Source: Nisaea sp. | Lineage (GTDB): Bacteria > Pseudomonadota > Alphaproteobacteria > Thalassobaculales > Thalassobaculaceae | DNA length: 64,000 nt | NCBI RefSeq assembly: GCF_017640745.1 | Contig: NZ_JAEPQA010000001.1 | Span: forward strand, 82,852-146,851 | Direction: 5' to 3' | Shown: positions 17,640-25,843 of the stretch, in pieces | Layout: each line of letters begins with the position of its first letter | How positions within the stretch are numbered: the stretch's first letter is position 1 | The notes under the pieces: generated by a model | Told to the model about the DNA's origin: nothing | Seen by the model: only the letters and a program-made list of their open reading frames with translations | The model's database searches: none | Made by a program: the position numbers and the translations under genes

Positions 17640-19469
17640 TTATGTCCGGTCGAGATTGAGACGGTAGACCTTGACCGCGCCGCTGCGTCCGCGCAGTTCA
17701 AACTCCCCGACATCCTCGAGATCGGGAGGGTTTCCGGCCGCGACGGCTGTTTCCTCGGACACGAGGACGCAGAGATCCGTACCGGGCGCGACCTGCTTGC
17801 CGAGTTGTTCCAACCGGTTCGCCACATTCACCGTATCGCCGATCATGGTGTAGTTGATGCGTCCCGGCGCGCCGATATTACCGACGACCGCCCGTCCGGT
17901 CGCGATACCGAGACGGATGTGAAGCACTCTCTGTCCCGTCCGCTCCCGCCGCTCATTGTCCGCGCGCAGCAGTTCCGCGATACGCCGGACCGACCGGAGA
18001 CAGGCCGCTGCATGGTCCGCGCGTTCCGCAGGTGCGCCCCAGAACGCCATCACGCTGTCTCCGACATATTTGTCGATATTGCCGCCTTCGGCTTCGATGG
18101 CTTCGTTCATCAGGGTGAAGTGGTCGTTCGGCAGCGCGACGATCTCTTCTGGCGGTGCGCTCTGCGACAGGGTGGTGAAGCCGACGATATCGGAGAACAG
18201 AACGGTGACCTCCCGATCGACGGAGGAAATGCCGGTCGGCTCGGACCTGTCCAGAATGGCGCGGACCAGGGAACGGGGAACATAGATGCCGAACTGAGAA
18301 AGACCTTTCACCATGCGGTTGAAAGCGGTTGCCGCGTCGTTGAATTCCCGCACCGAATTGCCGCCGATAGGCGCAACACCGTCGAGTTCGAACTTGGCAA
18401 CCGCATTCGACGCCGTCGCCAGTTCGCTGACCGGCAGCCGGATCCGTTCGGCCAATTGCCAGAGACGCAGCATGGCGAGCGCCATCACCGCCAGACCGGC
18501 AAGCGCTCCGTAAGCCAGATAGCGGATCAAATCCGTGTAACTAGAGGAATCCTCGTCGACATAGATCCCGACGGTAAAGACACCCTCCCGGCTCACCGGT
18601 ATATCGAGCGTCAGAGAGAAATACCGCGTCTCGCCGACCTTCGCCCTCCGAACCTTGATGCCGTCGCCGTCCTCGAGGTCGTCCACCTTGTGCCTGGCCG
18701 GATCGAGAAAAGCGGCAAGCACCGGGTCGCCTATTTCCGATCCGTGCAGCAGCGGCTTTTCGGCCGTCATGCGTTTCGCAATATCGGGATCGGTGAGGGA
18801 GGGATGCGCGATCACTTTGCCGTCTTCGTTCACGACAAAGACCAGACCGCCGACCAGATCGACCTGACTGGCGAATTCGGAAAGGTCGTAGAGCGATATC
18901 GCGCTGGCGGCGAACCCGAGATAGTTGCCGGTATCGTCGAAGATCGGATTTCGCGCCGTCACGAGAGTCCGCCCGACCAGCCGGGAGAAGATCGGTTCGG
19001 CGATAAAGGGCTCAGCCGCCAGGCGGGCTTCTTTGACCGCCCGATCAGCCTCCGAGCCCGGTGCATAGGTGTGCAATCGGGCTGTGCCGTCCGCCTGCAC
19101 CGTCTCATATCTTCCGTCGGTCCAGAAGAACGCCATTCCACGGATCTGCGGATCGAGCTGCATGGCCGTCCGGGCCATTTCTATATTTGCGGGACTCACC
19201 TGAGGGCCGTCGAGAAGGATTTTTCGTCCCACGATCTCGGCCGTTCTGATTGCCGGTTCCATATGCGTGGAGAGAAACCGCGCCGTCGTGTGGATCACGT
19301 TGCCCGCGTTCTCGCGCAGCACGGCGAACGCGCCCAAGGTGCCGAAATACATCGTGACCGCCATGAGTGCGACAAGGGCGACGAGAAAGAGACCGCCGAT
19401 ATCCCGCAACAGGAGCGTGCGGATGGTGATGCGGTTCTCCGGGCTGAGACTGTCCGTGTCGATCTTCAT
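17640..19469 (-). CDS. Membrane adenylate cyclase with periplasmic Cache-type sensor
   Basis: This 609-residue class III nucleotidyl cyclase makes cyclic AMP in response to an outside signal. A membrane segment is at about residues 24-48, followed by a large periplasmic region (50-310) of double-Cache type (RNPIFDDTGNYLGFAASAISL). A second membrane segment is at 316-336, then a HAMP-like linker and the cyclase domain. Metal-binding aspartates are D427 (FSDIVGF) and D471 (VGDSVMAF). K467 and T541 form the adenine-selecting pair, N548 and R552 (TVNVANR) stabilise the transition state, so it should be active. The Lys/Thr pair is that of class IIIb cyclases, several of which respond to bicarbonate. 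Its start overlaps the P1 peptidase stop by four bases. Confidence 0.93.
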   Translation of the reverse strand: MKIDTDSLSPENRITIRTLLLRDIGGLFLVALVALMAVTMYFGTLGAFAVLRENAGNVIHTTARFLSTHMEPAIRTAEIVGRKILLDGPQVSPANIEMARTAMQLDPQIRGMAFFWTDGRYETVQADGTARLHTYAPGSEADRAVKEARLAAEPFIAEPIFSRLVGRTLVTARNPIFDDTGNYLGFAASAISLYDLSEFASQVDLVGGLVFVVNEDGKVIAHPSLTDPDIAKRMTAEKPLLHGSEIGDPVLAAFLDPARHKVDDLEDGDGIKVRRAKVGETRYFSLTLDIPVSREGVFTVGIYVDEDSSSYTDLIRYLAYGALAGLAVMALAMLRLWQLAERIRLPVSELATASNAVAKFELDGVAPIGGNSVREFNDAATAFNRMVKGLSQFGIYVPRSLVRAILDRSEPTGISSVDREVTVLFSDIVGFTTLSQSAPPEEIVALPNDHFTLMNEAIEAEGGNIDKYVGDSVMAFWGAPAERADHAAACLRSVRRIAELLRADNERRERTGQRVLHIRLGIATGRAVVGNIGAPGRINYTMIGDTVNVANRLEQLGKQVAPGTDLCVLVSEETAVAAGNPPDLEDVGEFELRGRSGAVKVYRLNLDRT

Positions 19470-20470
19470 GCCAATCCGAAATGCGCGCGGTAACCGGTCG
19501 CGTCACCCAGGCTTTCCGCCTCGTAGATCCCGCGGGCAATCGCCCGTGCGAGACAGTTGGCCGCAAAGCCCCCCAGTCTTGCAAGGTCCATGGCCGGTTG
19601 AGCCAGCTCCCTCAGACCGGTCGAAACCCCGAACACCGTGTCTCCGTCGAATGGCGTGTGGGCGGGACGGATCGCGTGCGTCAGGCCTTGCTGGGCCATC
19701 AGTGCGAATTGCCGACATTCCGCCTTCGATAGCCGCGCATCGGTCGCCACGATGGCAATCGTGGTGTTCTCCCCCGCACGGGCGAGTTTCGGCAGACGAA
19801 TGCCGCTTGCCCGGTCTTCCGGCCGCGGGCTCTTGCCGCCGAACTCATTATAGATTTCCACATCCCAGGCAAAGAAGGCGCCAGAGAAAGGGTATGTCGC
19901 GGCCCCGACCGCGTTCACCGCCACCAGCGCGCCAACCGTCGTGCCGTCTTCGAGCCTGATCGAGGCGCTGCCGAGCCCGCCCTTGAAGCCGCTCGCCTGC
20001 GCGCCGTATCCGGCACCGGCATTCCCAAGCGCGAACTCTGGCTTGGCGTCCTCCGCGGCTGCACGTCCGAGCGCAGGGTAGGGGCTGTGCTCTCCCCAGT
20101 CCTTGTCGCCGCCATTATTCAGGTCGAAGAGAATCGCTTGCGGCACGATGGGGACAACGGACGGTCCGGCCTTGTAGCCGATTCCTCTGGCACGGAGATG
20201 GCCCATCACCCCGCCGGCCGCGTCGAGCCCGAAGGCGGAACCGCCGCTGAGAACCAGCGCGTTGATCTCGGAAACGGTCGCTTCCGGACGCAGCAGATCG
20301 AACTCGCGGCTGCCGGTCCCGCCGCCGCGCGCGTCGACCGAAGCCACCATCTCGCCGCTTTCCGGAACAAGGACGGTGACGCCGCTGCGGATCCGCTTGT
20401 CATGGGCGTTTCCGACCAGCAATCCCGGCACGTCGGTGATCAGGTTTCGTTTCCCCGGCCGCGACTGCAT
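19466..20470 (-). CDS. P1 family peptidase (DmpA/NylC-like, self-processing)
   Basis: This is an N-terminal-nucleophile hydrolase of 334 residues of the DmpA/BapA/NylC family. Members cleave N-terminal residues, beta-peptides or amide oligomers after autoproteolysis into two chains. Family motifs are ITDVPGLLVGNAHD at the start, LVLSGGSAFGLDAAGGVM near 73-90, GFKGGLGSAS near 161 and VGALVAVNAVG near 179. The likely self-cleavage point is N235/T236 in ENTTIAIVATDAR, by analogy with the Asn/Thr site of NylC; T236 would then be the nucleophile. There is no signal peptide. The gene is first in a chain with the cyclase (four-base overlap) and then the enolase-superfamily gene, an unusual association. 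It is divergent from prfC. Confidence 0.88.
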   Translation of the reverse strand: MQSRPGKRNLITDVPGLLVGNAHDKRIRSGVTVLVPESGEMVASVDARGGGTGSREFDLLRPEATVSEINALVLSGGSAFGLDAAGGVMGHLRARGIGYKAGPSVVPIVPQAILFDLNNGGDKDWGEHSPYPALGRAAAEDAKPEFALGNAGAGYGAQASGFKGGLGSASIRLEDGTTVGALVAVNAVGAATYPFSGAFFAWDVEIYNEFGGKSPRPEDRASGIRLPKLARAGENTTIAIVATDARLSKAECRQFALMAQQGLTHAIRPAHTPFDGDTVFGVSTGLRELAQPAMDLARLGGFAANCLARAIARGIYEAESLGDATGYRAHFGLA

Positions 20471-20514
20471 CTTCTCTCCCCAATCGAGGCATACCCGCCC
20501 CCAAGGATCGTCTA

Positions 20515-20543
20515 TTGGACTGATCGCGCAAAATCTTTATATA
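20515..20543 (+). promoter_or_regulatory. Candidate promoter of prfC
   Basis: TTGGAC (20515-20520) and TATATA (20538-20543) are separated by exactly 17 bases. They lie 29 bases before the prfC ATG, giving a short leader that carries AAGGA as ribosome site. It is one of the better matches in the window. Confidence 0.6.
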
Positions 20544-20571
20544 CACGGCGTTCTCCAACAAGGACGGTTTG

Positions 20572-22161
20572 ATGAGTTCCCTGGACCAAGCGGTCGAGCG
20601 CCGGCGCACCTTCGCGATCATCGCGCACCCCGATGCCGGTAAGACCACGCTTACGGAAAAACTGCTGCTGTTCGGCGGCGCCATCCAGATGGCGGGCGCG
20701 GTCAAGGCGCGTGGACAGCAACGGCGTGCGCATTCCGACTGGATGAAGGTCGAGCGCGAGCGCGGCATCTCGGTCGCCTCGTCGGTCATGACCTTCGACT
20801 ACGGGAACAACACCTTCAACCTGCTGGATACGCCGGGCCACGAGGATTTCTCCGAAGACACCTACCGGACCCTGACGGCCGTCGACAGCGCCATCATGGT
20901 GATCGACGGCGCGAAGGGTATCGAGGAACAGACCCTGAAGCTGTTCGAGGTCTGCCGCCTGCGCGACGTGCCGATCATCACCTTCGTCAACAAGATGGAC
21001 CGCGAGGCAAGGGACAGTTTCGAGCTGCTTGACGAGATCGAGCAGAGCCTCGCGCTCGACGTCACTCCGGCGAGCTGGCCGATCGGCATGGGGAAAAGCT
21101 TTCGCGGCTGTTACGACCTGCTGAACGACAAGCTCATCCTGATGGACCGCGGCAGCCACGATGCGCCGGACGAAGGCCAGACCTGCAAGGGCCTCGACGA
21201 TCCGAAGCTCGACCAGCTCCTGCCGGCCTCCGCCGTAAGCCAACTGCGCGAGGAAGTCGAGATGGCGCGCGGACTCTGCCCGGAATTCGATCCGGAAGCC
21301 TTCCTCGGCGGCCACATGACCCCGGTCTATTTCGGCAGCGCGGTCAATAATTTCGGCGTCCGCGAGCTGCTCGACGGTGTGGCGCGCTATGCGCCGTCGC
21401 CGCGCCCGCACCCGACCAAGACCCGCAAGGTGAAGCCGGACGAGAAGAAGGTCGCCGCCTTCGTCTTCAAGATCCAGGCGAACATGGACCCGAAACACCG
21501 GGACCGCATCGCTTTCGCCCGGATCTGCTCCGGTCATTTCAAGCGCGGCGCCAAGCTGAAGCATGTCCGCAGCGGCAAGATTATGAACATCCACAATCCG
21601 GTGATGTTCCTGGCCCAGGACCGAGAGATCGCCGACGAAGCCTGGCCGGGTGACATTATCGGCATTCCGAACCACGGCAACCTCCGGATCGGCGACGCGC
21701 TCACCGAGGGCGAGGATTTGCAGTTCAACGGCATCCCGAGCTTCGCGCCGGAACTGCTGCAGCGGGTCCGGCCGACCGATCCGCTCCGCGCCAAGCACCT
21801 TGAGAAGGCGATCGTCCAGCTTGCGGAGGAGGGCGCGGCGAAGGCCTTCAAGACCCGGATCGGCGGCAGCTGGATCGTCGGCGTCGTCGGGGCCCTGCAA
21901 TTCGACGTGCTGGCGGACCGTATCCGGACGGAATACGACGTTCCGGTGACGTTCGAGCCGGCCGCCCTTCATACGGCACGCTGGCTCGAGGCTGACGATC
22001 CGGCGGAGCTGAAGAAGTTCATGGACGCCAATCAGGGCGATCTCGCCGACGACCATGACGACATGCCGGTCTTCATGGCCCGCAACGGCTGGCACCTTCA
22101 GCACACCGCCGAGAACTGGCCGAAGGTGAAGTTCCTCAAGGTGAAGGAGCAGATGGCCTGA
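20572..22161 (+). CDS. prfC: Peptide chain release factor 3
   Basis: RF3 is a translational GTPase that removes RF1 and RF2 from the ribosome after termination. The protein has 529 residues, the normal length. GTPase motifs are complete: G1 AHPDAGKTT, G2 region RGISVASSVM, G3 DTPGHEDF and G4 NKMDRE. The long middle insert (RGCYDLLNDKLILMDRG) and the C-terminal domain with RFKGDTD-like IGVVGALQFDVLADR reading (here VGVVGALQFDVLADR) are those of RF3 rather than EF-G. The ATG at 20572 has AAGGA nine bases upstream; the TTG three bases before it is in frame but less likely. It is divergent from the P1 peptidase gene and stands alone. Confidence 0.96.
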   Translation: MSSLDQAVERRRTFAIIAHPDAGKTTLTEKLLLFGGAIQMAGAVKARGQQRRAHSDWMKVERERGISVASSVMTFDYGNNTFNLLDTPGHEDFSEDTYRTLTAVDSAIMVIDGAKGIEEQTLKLFEVCRLRDVPIITFVNKMDREARDSFELLDEIEQSLALDVTPASWPIGMGKSFRGCYDLLNDKLILMDRGSHDAPDEGQTCKGLDDPKLDQLLPASAVSQLREEVEMARGLCPEFDPEAFLGGHMTPVYFGSAVNNFGVRELLDGVARYAPSPRPHPTKTRKVKPDEKKVAAFVFKIQANMDPKHRDRIAFARICSGHFKRGAKLKHVRSGKIMNIHNPVMFLAQDREIADEAWPGDIIGIPNHGNLRIGDALTEGEDLQFNGIPSFAPELLQRVRPTDPLRAKHLEKAIVQLAEEGAAKAFKTRIGGSWIVGVVGALQFDVLADRIRTEYDVPVTFEPAALHTARWLEADDPAELKKFMDANQGDLADDHDDMPVFMARNGWHLQHTAENWPKVKFLKVKEQMA

Positions 22162-22218
22162 TCGGGGCATCTTCACCGCAGGCCCGCGAAGCCGACCGGA
22201 CCAATTTGTCGCGTGTCA

Positions 22219-22345
22219 CAAGTGGGTCCCGACGTCCGCCGGTGTGACGGGTTTGGAATGCAGACGAATCAGTCGGGGTACCGGCTACATTCCATAGGAT
22301 ACGCCGCGCCAGTTTCGTCATCCCGACAGACGCCGGGTTCCACTG
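22219..22345. repeat. Imperfect palindromic repeat element (about 127 bp)
   Basis: The two ends are imperfect inverted copies. The left arm begins at 22219 (CAAGTGGGTCCCGACGTC) and the right arm ends at 22345 (GACGCCGGGTTCCACTG). A perfect inner inverted pair TGGAATG (22254-22260) and CATTCCA (22288-22294) closes a central loop. The right arm, CGTCATCCCGAC with GCCGGGTTCCACTG, resembles a short dispersed repeat type common in proteobacterial genomes. It abuts the 3' end of the DUF1203 gene. No transposase is present, and I saw no second copy in the window. Confidence 0.5.
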
Positions 22346-22349
22346 CGTA

Positions 22350-22841
22350 TCATCGGGCCTGGTGCTGTTTTGCCGGCTCGATCCGCATCTGGTAGCAGTT
22401 GTTCTTCGCTGAGCGGGCATGGACGTAGCGCACATCCGGGTGCGCCATGATGGCATCTGCCGTTGCTGCAAGTTCGTTCGCATCGACCACCGTGCCGGTG
22501 CCGTAGACGATACGGTCGTCGGCGCCGTAGCCGCGCAGCATGATGCGGTCCCACTCCCTGAACATGTCCGGTATCTGCGTTTCGTCGGCATAGCGCGGGC
22601 AATCGCCCGCATGAAGGAAGATCGGGCCGATCTCCGCATAGGGCTGGGCCATGGGGAAGGGACGGTGGGCGAGGATCAGATATTCCTCTCCGGCCGCGAT
22701 GTTCTCGAGGCAATGGCGGCAAGGCATGGCGCCGCCTTCGGAGATCTTCGGCTCCGGCACTTGCCCGTTGGCGTCTTTGCCGCCCGCCCGGTAATGGCGC
22801 GCGTCCTCGGTATCGAGGGCGATGAAACGTTTGTCGGTCAT
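22350..22841 (-). CDS. DUF1203 domain-containing protein
   Basis: This is a small cytosolic protein of 163 residues matching the uncharacterised DUF1203 family. Diagnostic pieces are the PCRHCLENIAAGEEYLIL segment near residues 40-57 (a CxxC pair, possibly metal-binding), the FPMAQPYAEIGPIFLHAGDCPRY block, and the conserved YGTGTVVDANELAATADAIM region. The C-terminus VRYVHARSAKNNCYQMRIE is also typical. I place the start at the ATG at 22841 (MTDKRFIALD); a TTG at 22889 would add 16 residues with no family support. Function is unknown. A palindromic repeat lies immediately downstream, and the flavoenzyme gene lies upstream on the same strand, 84 bases away. Confidence 0.88.
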   Translation of the reverse strand: MTDKRFIALDTEDARHYRAGGKDANGQVPEPKISEGGAMPCRHCLENIAAGEEYLILAHRPFPMAQPYAEIGPIFLHAGDCPRYADETQIPDMFREWDRIMLRGYGADDRIVYGTGTVVDANELAATADAIMAHPDVRYVHARSAKNNCYQMRIEPAKQHQAR

Positions 22842-22925
22842 GGATCTGTTCCGGTTCCAGGTTGAGAATGGAACGGATGATCCGGGCAAGACGCACGCGG
22901 CGATATCCGCCGCTTGCGCGTCAAC

Positions 22926-24227
22926 CTATTTCGAGCGCCAGGCGCTCCAGAGATCCTGCAGCTGGAAGCCCCAGTAGGCGATCTGCGCGATCACCGGGCC
23001 GAGCTGTCCGCCGGCGAAATCAAGTCCGAAGGGCGCGAAGAGCTTGTAGGTTTCGTCGCCGTCCGCAATCGCCTTCGCCACGACCTCGCCGCCGGCGGTG
23101 GTCGCGCACATGCCGTGTCCGCCATAACCCTGGTTGAACCAGACACCGTCAGACAGCCTGCCGATCTGCGGCATCTTATGTACCGAATAGCCCATGGTTC
23201 CGGGCCAGGCGACTTCCGCCCTGATCCCCTCGAGCTGGGGATAGATGCGCAGGATGTCGCCGATCATCTTCTTGTCGAGATCGCGCGGCGAAAGATTGGA
23301 GCTGACCCGTCCACCCCAGAGCAGGCGCGTATCCGGCAGCGCCCGGTAATAGTCGTTCGCGATCCTGCTGTCGGAGGTGCCGTAGGGCGCCCGGATCGCA
23401 TCCTGCAGGCGATCCCCGAGCGGTTCGGTCAGAACCACATAGGTGCCGACTGGCAGAGTCGCGCGCGACAGCTTCGGATGCAGATAGCCGATATAGCCCG
23501 AACAGCAGATCACGACCTGATTTGCGGAAACACTGCCTCGCGCCGTATCGATCCGTTTGCGGTCGTGCGTCAGGTCCATATGGGTGACGACCGAGTTCTC
23601 ATAAATCCGCGCGCCGTTGGACATCGCGGCGTCGGCGATGCCGTTGGTGAAATTCAGCGAGTGGAACTGGAAGGCCGTCGGGTTCAGCACGCCTTCATAA
23701 TAACGCGCCGTTCTGTAGAGCTCGCGCATCTGCTCGCGGCTTTGAAACTCGAGGCCAAGGCCGAACCGCTCGTTCATCATGTCCGCATTCGCCTTGAGTC
23801 CGTCGGGATTGGCGAACCAGGAGGCCTTCATGATCCCGGAACGCATGGGCCCGGCATCGATGGCGTAGCGCTCGATCCGATTCTTGATGAGATCCATCGC
23901 GTCGAGGGTGAGACGGAAGAGGGCATCCGCATCCGCCCGCCCAACCCTGGCCTCGATATCGCCGAGACCGAGACTGTATCCGCCGCTGACAAAGCCGCCA
24001 TTGCGCCCGGAGGCGCCCCAGCCGACCCGGTTCGCTTCTAGAAGCACGACATCGCGCCCACGCTCCGCCAGTCCGAGCGCCGTGGCGAGGCCCGCCATTC
24101 CGCCGCCGACAACGCAGATATCGCAATCCGTATCCGTGTCCAGAACCGGGCGCGCCGCGGGCGCCTTGACGCTGCGGCTATAGTAGCTGTCGATATAGCG
24201 CGCGCCGTTTTCCGTCGCTGTGTTCAT
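22926..24227 (-). CDS. FAD-dependent oxidoreductase (D-amino acid oxidase/PuuB-like)
   Basis: This flavoenzyme of 433 residues belongs to the glycine/D-amino-acid oxidase (DAO) superfamily. The FAD-binding Rossmann motif is CDICVVGGGMAGLATALGLA near residue 35, followed by the acidic LLEANRVGWGASGRNGGFVSGG that marks the gamma-glutamylputrescine oxidase (PuuB)-like branch. The C-terminal FAD contact is WFNQGYGGHGMCATTAGG. It likely oxidises a primary or secondary amine to an imine with release of peroxide or transfer to a quinone; the substrate is unknown. A putrescine pathway is not seen around it. I prefer the ATG at 24227 over one at 24239. It is divergent from the MarR regulator, and ACTGTG (24294-24299) / CACAGT (24308-24313) lies upstream of it. 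Confidence 0.88.
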   Translation of the reverse strand: MNTATENGARYIDSYYSRSVKAPAARPVLDTDTDCDICVVGGGMAGLATALGLAERGRDVVLLEANRVGWGASGRNGGFVSGGYSLGLGDIEARVGRADADALFRLTLDAMDLIKNRIERYAIDAGPMRSGIMKASWFANPDGLKANADMMNERFGLGLEFQSREQMRELYRTARYYEGVLNPTAFQFHSLNFTNGIADAAMSNGARIYENSVVTHMDLTHDRKRIDTARGSVSANQVVICCSGYIGYLHPKLSRATLPVGTYVVLTEPLGDRLQDAIRAPYGTSDSRIANDYYRALPDTRLLWGGRVSSNLSPRDLDKKMIGDILRIYPQLEGIRAEVAWPGTMGYSVHKMPQIGRLSDGVWFNQGYGGHGMCATTAGGEVVAKAIADGDETYKLFAPFGLDFAGGQLGPVIAQIAYWGFQLQDLWSAWRSK

Positions 24228-24562
24228 TATCGATTCCATTCTGCTGCGATATCCGGTGTCGGTTTATAGCCGGTTCGGTGAGGGACCGGTCAAACTGTGC
24301 GGAGTCTCACAGTGCTGTCGCGGACAAGCGCGTAGATCCGGTTCTAGAGGTCCGGTCAGACGCTCGTAATTAAGATTTTCTCCACGAATTTCATCTAAAT
24401 TTTTATTTAGAAAACAGGGGATTAGCCTATGGAAATAGATACATACCATGCACTGACAATCGTTCGTAATGTCGATCGCTCTTTAAACTTTACAATTCGA
24501 AACCATTTTGATGGAATGGTATTAGTTCGTAAGCAACGGAACATCCGACGCGGAGGCCTCCT
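24228..24562. other. AT-rich divergent control region between flavoenzyme and MarR genes
   Basis: No gene is supported in these 335 bases. The half near the flavoenzyme gene holds ACTGTG-8-CACAGT (24294-24313). The AT-rich half near the MarR gene holds two direct copies of GTTCGTAA (24462-24469 and 24525-24532), 63 bases apart and so about six helical turns, and the inverted repeat ACCATT-7-AATGGT (24502-24520). Confidence 0.45.
24489..24517 (+). promoter_or_regulatory. Candidate promoter of the MarR gene with overlapping operator
   Basis: TTTACA (24489-24494) and TGGAAT (24512-24517) are 17 bases apart. The inverted repeat ACCATT/AATGGT (24502-24520) covers the -10 element, a placement suited to repression. 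The MarR ATG follows about 45 bases after the -10. Confidence 0.4.
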
Positions 24563-25090
24563 ATGACCGTCCAGACACTTCGACGCTCTGCTCTCAAGAT
24601 CGATACGGCCGATATTGCCGTCGGTGGAAGCGCGGAAGACGTGCGGGCGAGCTACATGGAGCTGACGGCCATGCTCGACCGGCTGCACCGGCGCTATCTC
24701 GACGTCGTGCGCGTCGAGCTGGAAAGCATGGGCATCAACAACATCAATCCGTCTCAGGCTCTCATGCTGGTCGGGATCGGCGACGAGGACATTCCGGTCC
24801 GCGACCTGATCCACCGCAAGGGATATCAGGCCTCCACGGTCTCCTATAACGTCAAGAAGCTGTCCGAGTACGGCTATCTCGAGCAGGAGCGGGCCGCGCA
24901 TGACCGCCGGTCGGTGCGCCTTCGGCTCTCCCCGAAAGGCCGGGACGTGGTTGCCCGTCTCAGGGATCTCGAACAGCGTCACATGGAATTCACCAACGGC
25001 CGCGCCGATCTCGCGAAAGAGATGGAAGCCGCGACCGCGACCCTGCGTCAGCTCGATCAAATCTGGGCCGAATACATAACTTTCGGCTAA
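24563..25090 (+). CDS. MarR-family transcriptional regulator (LdtR-like)
   Basis: This is a dimeric winged-helix DNA-binding protein of 175 residues. The helical N-terminus (YMELTAMLDRLHRRYLDVVRVELE) and the C-terminus make the dimer interface. The recognition part is INPSQALMLVGIGDEDIPVRDLI ... ASTVSYNVKKLSEYGYLEQERAAHDRRSVRLRLS, where DRRSVRLRL is the wing. The NPSQALML and SYNVKKL segments strongly recall the LdtR branch known from Rhizobiales, which controls an L,D-transpeptidase and stress genes; no transpeptidase gene lies here. The region before it holds several repeats, so self-regulation is likely. GGAGG lies 7 bases before the ATG. A clear terminator follows the stop. Confidence 0.92.
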   Translation: MTVQTLRRSALKIDTADIAVGGSAEDVRASYMELTAMLDRLHRRYLDVVRVELESMGINNINPSQALMLVGIGDEDIPVRDLIHRKGYQASTVSYNVKKLSEYGYLEQERAAHDRRSVRLRLSPKGRDVVARLRDLEQRHMEFTNGRADLAKEMEAATATLRQLDQIWAEYITFG

Positions 25091-25114
25091 GCCCCACCCC
25101 CGAGGCTCCCTAAG

Positions 25115-25140
25115 CGCGCCGCTTCTGCGGCGCGTTTTTT
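25115..25140 (+). terminator. Rho-independent terminator after the MarR gene
   Basis: A perfect 8-bp stem CGCGCCGC (25115-25122) / GCGGCGCG (25127-25134) with loop TTCT is followed by six T (25135-25140). It ends the MarR transcript. The T tract runs into the stop codon of the convergent racemase gene. Confidence 0.92.
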
Positions 25141-25825
25141 ATGCGCATGCGGCGTCGAGCGCCGCGCGTGCCAACAATCGTGTCGAATCCAGAACCGGGA
25201 GCGCGCTGTTGGCGTCGTTGATGATCAGCGGAATTTCGGTGCATCCAAGGACTACCGCATCGCATCCTGCATCCTTGAAGCGCGCGATGACCTTCCGGAA
25301 ATAGGAGATCGAGTCCGGACGGATAATCCCGGGCACCAACTCGTCCATTATGATCCGGGCGGTTTCGGCGATCTCATCGGGCGAGGGGCGCAACCAGGCA
25401 ATCTCCGAGGCCTCCAGCTTCTCCGGATAAACCTCGCTTTCGACCAGCCAGCGCGTGCCCATAATGCCGAGCTTTTTATAGCCGTTCCCGACCGCCGCGG
25501 CTGTTACCGCGTCCGCGATATGCAGCCATGGAAGCGGGGATCGCTCCGCAAGGAGCGGGAAAGCCTGATGAATCGTATTGTCGGGGCAGATCAGGAAATC
25601 GGCTCCGGCGCGCTCCAGCCGACGGGCCGAATCCAGCATGACATCGGCCACGCCCGCCATGTCGCCGGCTTCCAGACAGGCAACGTAGCGCGAGAGCGAG
25701 GGCGTATGCATGGAGATATCCGGATGGACATGCGCGCCGAGTCGCTCCGCCCCCTCCGAGCAGATCGTCCGGTAGCACAAAGCCGCGCCTTCGGCCGAAC
25801 ACCCGACGATACCGATATGTTTCAT
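25139..25825 (-). CDS. Aspartate/glutamate racemase family protein (RacX/YgeA-like)
   Basis: This 228-residue protein belongs to the PLP-independent Asp/Glu racemase superfamily, which interconverts enantiomers using two acid/base residues, usually cysteines, facing each other. The second site is intact: C195 in VVLGCTEIPL. The first site reads LICPDNTIHQ (residues 78-87): the position just before the NT pair, normally Cys (or Thr in E. coli YgeA), is Asp82, and the only nearby cysteine is C80. Activity as a two-base racemase is therefore uncertain; an isomerase or lyase of the same fold is possible. It lies 18 bases after the ytoQ-like gene on the same strand, so the two form an operon. Confidence 0.85.
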   Translation of the reverse strand: MKHIGIVGCSAEGAALCYRTICSEGAERLGAHVHPDISMHTPSLSRYVACLEAGDMAGVADVMLDSARRLERAGADFLICPDNTIHQAFPLLAERSPLPWLHIADAVTAAAVGNGYKKLGIMGTRWLVESEVYPEKLEASEIAWLRPSPDEIAETARIIMDELVPGIIRPDSISYFRKVIARFKDAGCDAVVLGCTEIPLIINDANSALPVLDSTRLLARAALDAACA

Positions 25826-25843
25826 CTGACCCTGTGCCGCCGG

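Noticed and set aside
22350-22380. Sigma-54-like GG...GC pattern (CTGGTGCTGTTTTGC)
   Set aside because: It lies inside the DUF1203 coding region, the -24 element is imperfect, and no gene starts downstream in that direction.
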